Positions 59,857-64,000 of a stretch of 64,000 nucleotides of DNA are shown one piece after another. The stretch spans positions 1 to 64,000 of IMG/VR virus record IMGVR_UViG_3300027743_000001. The stretch is one strand, 5' to 3'. Both the position numbers and the translations under genes were made by a program. This DNA comes from a virus. The notes under the pieces are model-generated. The model ran no database searches. It was given only the letters and a program-made list of their open reading frames with translations, and was not told the origin of the DNA. Each line of letters starts with the position of its first letter. The stretch's first letter is position 1.

Positions 59857-60192
59857 ATGCAGATCCAGGTCACCGCCTACCCGAGCGTCAAGGTCCAGCT
59901 GGAGGGCAAGGAATGCACCGTCCCCGCGTGGATCGCCAACTACGCCAGTGGCAACCCCAACGCTCGGGAGACCCTGGTCAAGAACACCCCGGAAGGCCCG
60001 ATGATCGTGGACGTTCGGGTAATTTCCACCCTGGCCGACTACAAGGAGCACACCACCTTGACCAGCAAGGACATCCTGGCCGCGATAGAGATCACTTACG
60101 GCAAGCAGCCCACCAAGGCTCGGCGCGCGGAGCTGGCCAAGTTGGGTGAGCTGCTCCGGGATGCTCTCAACGCCGAGGAAGAGGGCCAGTGA
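59857..60192 (+). CDS. small hypothetical protein
   Basis: 111 residues, GAGAGGA site. Beta-rich start (QIQVTAYPSVKVQLEGKECT) and helical end (KARRAELAKLGELLRDALNA). Overlaps the next gene by four bases. The hairpin GGGGGAGCCGCCAGGCTCCCCC lies just upstream. Confidence 0.62.
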   Translation: MQIQVTAYPSVKVQLEGKECTVPAWIANYASGNPNARETLVKNTPEGPMIVDVRVISTLADYKEHTTLTSKDILAAIEITYGKQPTKARRAELAKLGELLRDALNAEEEGQ

Positions 60193-60401
60193 CCTGCCGC
60201 CACTGTGGGGCCGCGCTCACGTACGAGCGCGGCCGGGAGGTCTACCTGGCCGCCGGGTCGATGCTGTGCACCCCGGCCGCTCGTGGAGCCCGCTGTGCTT
60301 TCGAGTCCTACCGAGCGGTTGACATCAACCCGCTGGAGCTGAAGTTCCACGATGGCTCGTGCAACTGCCAGGCCAGCATCCTGCACGTCCCGACCTTCTG
60401 A
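60189..60401 (+). CDS. small zinc-ribbon-like protein
   Basis: 70 residues from GTG 60189. MTCRHCGAALTYERGREVYL begins with CxxC; further Cys in LCTPAARGARC and SCNCQASI complete a zinc site. Related in style to the other small Cys proteins here. Confidence 0.62.
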   Translation: MTCRHCGAALTYERGREVYLAAGSMLCTPAARGARCAFESYRAVDINPLELKFHDGSCNCQASILHVPTF

Positions 60402-60413
60402 GGAGCCCCCCAG

Positions 60414-60626
60414 ATGACCGCCCCTACGCCCACCCTGCCGTACCTCCGGCCACGTTCGAACGGCCACATCCTCCACATCCCGGTTGACATGGAAGCTTCC
60501 GGCTGGCAGCCAGCCCTGTGCGGCACGCTCGGCCGGGAGCCGGACGTCTACCGCCGCGTCGACAAGATCTGCCGGATCTGCACTAGTCGCCTGGTCAACG
60601 GCAATGTGAGCCACGCCACTGTCTAG
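60414..60626 (+). CDS. small H-CG-CxxC protein
   Basis: 70 residues from ATG 60414. LRPRSNGHILHIPVDMEAS, PALCGTL and KICRICTSR give the His/CG/CxxC pattern shared with 40999, 63193, 63369 and 63744. Contains a motif copy at 60483. Followed by the next promoter. Confidence 0.62.
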   Translation: MTAPTPTLPYLRPRSNGHILHIPVDMEASGWQPALCGTLGREPDVYRRVDKICRICTSRLVNGNVSHATV

Positions 60627-60629
60627 TGG

Positions 60630-60659
60630 TTGGCATCCGTTGACACGGGCTGCTACAGT
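60630..60659 (+). promoter_or_regulatory. promoter with tandem motif
   Basis: TTGGCA, 18-base spacer with CGTTGAC (60638-60644), TACAGT. Drives the gene at 60698. Confidence 0.7.
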
Positions 60660-60697
60660 TCAGAGGTAAGCGAGAGTCACCACCAAGAGGAGCCATC

Positions 60698-60991
60698 ATG
60701 ACCACCACCGCCGCGATCATCCGGGAGTTCGCCACCGTCAAGGCCAACCGGGCGGAAGCCTTCTCCCAGACCGACTTCGTGACCGAGGGTCTTCAGGAGC
60801 GGCTGGTCAACTTCGTGAACAGTGCAGCGATCTGGGCCAGCAGCCCGCGCTCCGTGCACGTCCGGGGCAACGTCGGCCCAGACACCTACATCCTGGCCGA
60901 GCTGCTCGATCACGCCGCTGGCAACGCGGGCATGGTCTCCGGTCTGATCACCACCGATGACGCCGCCGGGCTGGTCACTCTGAGCTGGTGA
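60698..60991 (+). CDS. small hypothetical protein
   Basis: 97 residues with AAGAGGAG site. Helix IIREFATVKANRAEAFSQTD, RLVNFVNSAAIWASSPRSVH, then AELLDHAAGNAGMVSGLI. Soluble. A CGGGAAGGG/CCCTTCCCG hairpin follows. Unknown function. Confidence 0.62.
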   Translation: MTTTAAIIREFATVKANRAEAFSQTDFVTEGLQERLVNFVNSAAIWASSPRSVHVRGNVGPDTYILAELLDHAAGNAGMVSGLITTDDAAGLVTLSW

Positions 60992-61033
60992 CGCAGGCCA
61001 CACGGGAAGGGCTAAGGCCCTTCCCGGACCGGA

Positions 61034-61069
61034 CGATAGGAATCATGTGAGCGGGGGAAAAGCCCCCGC
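61034..61069 (+). repeat. CGATAGGAATCATGT element and leader hairpin, copy C
   Basis: CGATAGGAATCATGTGA, then GCGGGGG, 5-base loop, CCCCCGC, then CGAGGCCCCAGGAGG before ATG 61093. Almost the same sequence, about 55 bases, recurs at 61384. Confidence 0.65.
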
Positions 61070-61092
61070 CCCCGAGGCCCCAGGAGGCCGCC

Positions 61093-61341
61093 ATGAACAC
61101 CACTGCCGCGCTTGAGGCCGAGGCCGCGAAGTACAAGAGCGAGATCGCCAAGATCTTCGAGGTTCAGCGGTTCGTGGCTGCCAAGCAGCCGATCCCAATG
61201 CAGCTGGCAGCTGCCGCGCGGGTGTTGGCCAACAGGGGCCACCTGCGCTGGTCGGACCGGGCCGGCCGGTGGATGTTCACCCCGGAGGGCCAGAAGTTCG
61301 CGGCGCAGAGTCGGAAGTACGGCCGGCGGCTCGGCCACTAG
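61093..61341 (+). CDS. small hypothetical protein
   Basis: 82 residues. Helix AALEAEAAKYKSEIAKIFEV, then QLAAAARVLANRGHLRWSDR with a possible small helix-turn-helix, then basic end (RKYGRRLGH). A GGGGGAA/TTCCCCC hairpin follows the stop. Unknown function. Confidence 0.6.
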   Translation: MNTTAALEAEAAKYKSEIAKIFEVQRFVAAKQPIPMQLAAAARVLANRGHLRWSDRAGRWMFTPEGQKFAAQSRKYGRRLGH

Positions 61342-61383
61342 AAAAACTTTCCGGGGGAATCCTCAGGTGGTTCCCCCGGGTAC

Positions 61384-61418
61384 CGATAGGAATCATGTAG
61401 CGCGGGGAATGGCCCCGC
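61384..61418 (+). repeat. CGATAGGAATCATGT element and leader hairpin, copy D
   Basis: CGATAGGAATCATGTAG, then GCGGGG, loop, CCCCGC, then CGAGGCCCCTTGGAGG before ATG 61442. Twin of copy C. The conserved block spans from the end of one gene to the ribosome site of the next. Confidence 0.65.
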
Positions 61419-61441
61419 CACCGAGGCCCCTTGGAGGAGCC

Positions 61442-61663
61442 ATGAACGTCAAGCCCATCAGCGCCAACAACGTCGCTTTCTACAAGTACGGCAAGGTCAT
61501 CGCCGTTGCCAGCCCAGAGCGGGGCGGCTGGAAGCTGGTTGACATGTACGGCGAGGCCGTGGGTGGTGGCGAGCCGCTGCCGAGCCTGGGGGCGGCCGAG
61601 GCCGTCGTCCTCTCGAAGACCTATCAGGAGTACGTAGACAAGGCCCACGCCATGGCCGGCTGA
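61442..61663 (+). CDS. small protein, GGGE-LPxLxA family (paralog of 59184)
   Basis: 73 residues from ATG 61442. YKYGKVIAVASPERGGWKLV and GGGEPLPSLGAAEAVVLSKT align with the gene at 59184 over the GGGE-LP core. Followed by a true terminator. Unknown function. Confidence 0.65.
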   Translation: MNVKPISANNVAFYKYGKVIAVASPERGGWKLVDMYGEAVGGGEPLPSLGAAEAVVLSKTYQEYVDKAHAMAG

Positions 61664-61678
61664 GCAGACAAACTGGCG

Positions 61679-61711
61679 GCGCCGTCCCGGGAGGGGCGGC
61701 GCGGCCTTTTT
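61679..61711 (+). terminator. terminator of the right-arm plus operon
   Basis: GCGCCGTCCC, loop GGGA, GGGGCGGCGC, then CTTTTT. Stem of ten pairs with a U tract; closes the plus-strand region that runs from 49276. Confidence 0.85.
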
Positions 61712-61715
61712 GCAT

Positions 61716-61778
61716 TTACAGAACCCCGATGAGCAGAAGAACTACCAGGACGACCAAGATCACGCCGAGGATCCACAT
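61716..61778 (-). CDS. 20-residue hydrophobic peptide
   Basis: MWILGVILVVLVVLLLIGVL and stop, with a GGGGGTGA site 6-8 bases upstream on the minus strand. Downstream of the gene at 61794, so likely co-transcribed. One transmembrane helix. Very short, so it could be chance, but ribosome site and composition support it. Confidence 0.42.
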   Translation of the reverse strand: MWILGVILVVLVVLLLIGVL

Positions 61779-61793
61779 GTAAATCACCCCCTC

Positions 61794-62183
61794 CTAATCA
61801 GGGACGATCTCCCCATCCACAATATCGGTATCCGCCGGCTGCGGCGCCGCCGGCTCGTGCGGCCGAGCTGCGATCTGTGTCAACCGGTCCCGCAGGGCCG
61901 CGATAGCTCCGTCGTTCTGTGGGCCGCTGTCGTCGGCGTTGTCAACCGGTGCCGCTAGGCGAACCGCCACGTCCACCCGCGCGGGCAGGCCCACGCGGTC
62001 CAGGACGGCCGTAGCGGCATTCACCCGGGCCAGGTCATTGCGGCCGTTCTGCATCACGTCTGTGAGCGTGTCAACCGACAGGCTCGCGGCGCTGGCCAGG
62101 CCGAGCCAGGTTTCGCGCACGAGCGCGACCGCCTCGGAGAAGTTCGTCGGGCGGTCTGGCAGATTGGCGCTGGTCTCCATCAC
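61794..62183 (-). CDS. helical protein, possible terminase small subunit-like
   Basis: 129 residues. AVALVRETWLGLASAASLSV is followed by DLARVNAATAVLDRVGLPAR, a pattern seen in small terminase or other phage HTH proteins; the C-terminus is disordered (PHEPAAPQPADTDIVDGEIV). No terminase small subunit lies beside terL at 44894, so this is a weak candidate. Alternatives: a transcription factor. Several motif copies (61879, 61940 and 62069) are inside it. Confidence 0.55.
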   Translation of the reverse strand: MMETSANLPDRPTNFSEAVALVRETWLGLASAASLSVDTLTDVMQNGRNDLARVNAATAVLDRVGLPARVDVAVRLAAPVDNADDSGPQNDGAIAALRDRLTQIAARPHEPAAPQPADTDIVDGEIVPD

Positions 62184-62199
62184 TCCAGCATATCGCCTG

Positions 62200-62205
62200 T
62201 ACGCT
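62200..62205 (+). promoter_or_regulatory. -10 box for leaderless AMIN-like gene
   Basis: TACGCT seven bases before ATG 62213. No convincing -35. The distance equals that of the other leaderless starts in the window. Confidence 0.4.
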
Positions 62206-62212
62206 GTGGGCC

Positions 62213-62782
62213 ATGAATAGACGTTCTGTACTTCGTGCCGGAATCCTGCTCCCCGTCGCCTCAGCTCTCGGCTCCGGCATGGCGGCTACGTCGTGCTCGC
62301 CGGTCGGGGGCAAGGTCACTGTCAACTGGCACCTGCCAAACTCAATCGTCGAGGTCCGCCACCCCGCGCAGGAGGTGTTCCCCCGGCTCCGGGAGATCTC
62401 CGCAGAGAACAAACGCGGGTTTGAGCGGGTGCGCTTCTGGTTTGACACGCGCATCCCGACCTACAACTGGGAGTACGTGCCGGCCAACGGCATCGTCGGG
62501 CCGGGCACGGGCGAGCCGGTCCCGATCGAGGGCCAGCAGTTCCTCCGCGTGCAGTTCGTGGAGTCCCTGGCCCACACGGATGAGGGAGCGCCTTCCATCA
62601 CCAGCGCTCCCGGCCGGCCGCTGTTCGGGTTTGATCTTCTTCAGGACTGGGTGCTCGCCGGGGACTTCGAAGCTCAGGTAGATCTTGGCATCGGGCTCCG
62701 CTCGGCTGCCCCGCTGGAGGTCCGAACCGTGGAGGGCGAAGATCGCGGCCTGAAGTGGGTGGCTTTCGACTTCCGCGCCTAG
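62213..62782 (+). CDS. exported AMIN-like lipoprotein
   Basis: 189 residues. Tat-like signal with MNRRSVLRAG and hydrophobic ILLPVASALGSGMAATSC, Cys28 as possible lipobox. The domain pattern KRGFERVRFWFDTRIPTYNW, then VEVRHPAQEVFPRLREI matches AMIN-like domains of actinobacterial surface proteins, which bind cell-wall material. The C-terminal region (GLRSAAPLEVRTVEGEDRGL) completes the sandwich. Convergent overlap with the next gene by four bases. Signal plus domain call is by eye. Confidence 0.7.
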   Translation: MNRRSVLRAGILLPVASALGSGMAATSCSPVGGKVTVNWHLPNSIVEVRHPAQEVFPRLREISAENKRGFERVRFWFDTRIPTYNWEYVPANGIVGPGTGEPVPIEGQQFLRVQFVESLAHTDEGAPSITSAPGRPLFGFDLLQDWVLAGDFEAQVDLGIGLRSAAPLEVRTVEGEDRGLKWVAFDFRA

Positions 62783-62943
62783 TCCCGCCAGTGCGTGTCA
62801 ACCGCGTCTGTGATCTCCTGCCAGCACCTGATCAACTCGTCGTTCGTGATCACTGTCTTGTGGCCAGCCGACACGATGACAGCCGCGCTTGCCGCCTTCA
62901 CGCTGAACTCGTTGAGTAGCGCGATGAACTCCGTCTTGGTCAT
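62779..62943 (-). CDS. 54-residue hypothetical protein
   Basis: Hand-translated: MTKTEFIALLNEFSVKAASA, then AVIVSAGHKTVITNDELIRC, then a DAVDTHWRD end. A TAGTCT -10 is six bases before the start on the minus strand, so it is probably leaderless, divergent from the gene at 63011. A different-frame ORF over the same bases (62798-62992) is Arg-rich and was rejected. Confidence 0.6.
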   Translation of the reverse strand: MTKTEFIALLNEFSVKAASAAVIVSAGHKTVITNDELIRCWQEITDAVDTHWRD

Positions 62944-62975
62944 TCCGCGAGACTAGCACGCGCTCGGCTGTGTGG

Positions 62976-63004
62976 TTGACACGTGTTGGCAAGACTGCTA
63001 CTAT
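62976..63004 (+). promoter_or_regulatory. promoter with tandem motif, leaderless start
   Basis: TTGACA, 17-base spacer with TGTTGGC (62984-62990), TACTAT, six bases, ATG 63011. The second motif is degenerate (GGC for GAC). On the minus strand a TAGTCT -10 for the gene ending at 62943 lies close by. Confidence 0.72.
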
Positions 63005-63010
63005 AGGTTT

Positions 63011-63196
63011 ATGACCAAGACAGAGATCGACGAGCAGCGGGACGAGATCCTCCGGGACGCGCTGGATCAGTACGTGACCAACATCGACCTAGAAGATGAA
63101 GAGACTTCGCTGGCCGACCGCGTGAGGTACAACGTCGCCTCCGCCATGCTGGACGAGCTGAACAACGCTTTCGTGGTCAGGATGGGCGCGCTGTGA
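63011..63196 (+). CDS. small acidic protein
   Basis: 61 residues, leaderless. EIDEQRDEILRDALDQYVTN, then EDEETSLADRVRYNVASAML: acidic and helical. Starts a coupled operon of small Cys proteins. Unknown function. Confidence 0.63.
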   Translation: MTKTEIDEQRDEILRDALDQYVTNIDLEDEETSLADRVRYNVASAMLDELNNAFVVRMGAL

Positions 63197-63372
63197 ACGA
63201 GCTACTTCTCCGGTCCGTGAGCGGCAACCGGACCCACATCTACTCCCGCGAGACGGGCACGCGGTTCGGCCGCCGCTACATCGCGGTGTGCGGCGCCGCG
63301 ATGTTCTCGTTGGCGGCAACCGGCCCGGTGGCAGACTGCCCCCGGTGCCTGGCAAAGAAGGGCGCAGCATGA
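63193..63372 (+). CDS. small H-CG-CxxC protein
   Basis: 59 residues from GTG 63193. NRTHIYSRETGTRFG, YIAVCGAAM and ADCPRCLAKKG make the His/CG/CxxC pattern. Coupled to neighbours by overlaps at both ends. Probably binds zinc. Confidence 0.63.
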   Translation: MNELLLRSVSGNRTHIYSRETGTRFGRRYIAVCGAAMFSLAATGPVADCPRCLAKKGAA

Positions 63373-63590
63373 ACTACGCGATGTCGTCGACCGGGCTTTT
63401 CCACCTGGTTGACAAGGGAGCAGCGGCAACCCTGTGCGGCTCGGCCGTGGTGTGGGAGGTCTCGCAGATCAAGCACGAGACGGACGCCGTCGTGTCGGAG
63501 CGCCACCCGATCCAGGATGAACAGGCGCTGGACTGGCTGGCCGAGCACCCCTGGGATCTGTGCCGCACCTGCAAGGCGGCGGCGCCGTGA
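63369..63590 (+). CDS. small H-CG-CxxC protein (paralog of 63744)
   Basis: 73 residues from ATG 63369. MNYAMSSTGLFHLVDKGAAA, TLCGSAV and DEQALDWLAEHPWDLCRTC align with the gene at 63744. Its FHL and CG/CxxC residues fit one zinc. Unknown function. Confidence 0.66.
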   Translation: MNYAMSSTGLFHLVDKGAAATLCGSAVVWEVSQIKHETDAVVSERHPIQDEQALDWLAEHPWDLCRTCKAAAP

Positions 63591-63751
63591 GCGGGCTGGT
63601 GCACGTCGACTACCCGCACGAGCCGGGATATCTCTACGACTGTCCCGCGTGCGAGCGGGAGTGCAACTGTCCGGTGATGCAAGACGACATGATCTGTCTA
63701 CACTGCTCTATCATCGTTATCCGCGAGATGGGGATGGCCAGCAATGACTAA
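63587..63751 (+). CDS. small zinc-binding protein
   Basis: 54 residues from GTG 63587. DCPACERECNCPV and ICLHCSIIVI provide two Cys pairs for one zinc. Overlaps both neighbours. Unknown function. Confidence 0.62.
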   Translation: MSGLVHVDYPHEPGYLYDCPACERECNCPVMQDDMICLHCSIIVIREMGMASND

Positions 63752-63950
63752 CGGCTACAGCTACGCGATGTCCGGCACCGGGCTGTTCCACCACCTGGTG
63801 TTCCCGGACCGAACCCGTTGCGGCATCCGCCGGGTGGGGGACGTTCCTCAGCAGACCTCAGACGAGCAGGCCAACAGTTGGCTTGCGCGCTACCCGCACG
63901 ATCTGTGTCTGGCGTGCAAGAGGCTGGCCCGGGAACAGGGTGTGGCATGA
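63744..63950 (+). CDS. small H-CG-CxxC protein (paralog of 63369)
   Basis: 68 residues. SYAMSGTGLFHHLVFPDRTR, CGIRRV and DEQANSWLARYPHDLCLACK repeat the pattern of 63369 closely. Tandem duplicate separated by one gene. Unknown function. Confidence 0.66.
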   Translation: MTNGYSYAMSGTGLFHHLVFPDRTRCGIRRVGDVPQQTSDEQANSWLARYPHDLCLACKRLAREQGVA

Positions 63951-64000
63951 CCAACCTCTACGAAACCCTGCACCTGCGCTACGAACGCGGGTCATTCGTG
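63947..64000 (+). CDS. partial CDS at window end
   Basis: ATG 63947 overlaps the previous stop (ATGA). The 18 visible residues, MTNLYETLHLRYERGSFV, continue past the window edge. Start of a hypothetical protein; nothing more can be said. Confidence 0.5.
   Translation, partial: MTNLYETLHLRYERGSFV

Noticed and set aside
62798-62992. 64-residue minus ORF
   Set aside because: Arg-rich frame shadow of the hand-translated 54-residue gene at 62779-62943, which has a good -10 and leaderless start.
1-64000. tRNA genes, CRISPR arrays, insertion sequences, integrase or attachment site
   Set aside because: No cloverleaf, regular direct-repeat array, transposase or integrase motif was found by eye. The repeated GTTGAC motif is irregularly spaced and not a CRISPR.

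Overview
The window is one 64 kb piece of a tailed-phage (siphovirus) genome, or of a prophage, from a GC-rich actinobacterium. It is cut inside a gene at both ends: a family A DNA polymerase on the left and a small ORF on the right. The evidence is a full head and tail gene set with actinophage hallmarks: a HK97-like capsid with a long N-terminal scaffold-like arm, a capsid protease, a tape measure preceded by frameshifted tail chaperones, a DUF5047 tail protein, a DUF1906-type endolysin and a MuF protein. Dense ATGA/TGATG overlaps, actinobacterial promoters and leaderless starts agree. A phage pilin gene would only make sense in a host with a type IV pilus and prepilin peptidase, which points to a pilus-bearing actinobacterium. 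No integrase, tRNA, CRISPR array or insertion sequence was seen.

Layout. 1-4943 (minus): replication and recombination (DNA polymerase, SSB-like protein, Sak4-type ATPase, Cas4/RecB-like nuclease). 4991-8773 (plus): small genes including a C2H2 zinc-finger protein and a membrane-anchored metzincin-like protease. 8770-10100: a winged-helix protein divergent from a plus gene. 10097-49185 (minus): the late operon. In its own direction it runs: four related tail-tip fibre genes, collagen-like fibre, terminase, MuF, small genes, portal, a 2730-residue multidomain protein, a structural protein with a RelA/SpoT-like C-terminus plus a small downstream gene, protease, capsid, tail protein, connectors, chaperones, tape measure, minor tail proteins, endolysin. 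A two-gene plus-strand moron (25855-26615) interrupts it. 49276-61663 (plus): accessory genes with many individual promoters and terminators, including HNH genes, micro membrane proteins, a secreted metzincin, a PilX-like protein and a type IV pilin. 61716-64000: mixed-strand accessory genes.

Two themes stand out. First, an asymmetric motif (core GTTGAC, best form CCGGTTGACA) is scattered through the window in both orientations and several reading phases. It also forms a second TTGAC one helical turn after the -35 box in about a dozen plus-strand promoters, which resembles the operator/stoperator logic of L5-like phages. Second, the phage carries a large cell-surface cargo: a pilin pair, two metzincins, three candidate lipoproteins (PASTA-like, AMIN-like and a helical-bundle family) and many tiny membrane proteins. 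Together with a virion-linked alarmone-synthetase-like domain, this suggests envelope remodelling, exclusion or growth arrest. Functions are inferred from motifs and context; no database search was run.
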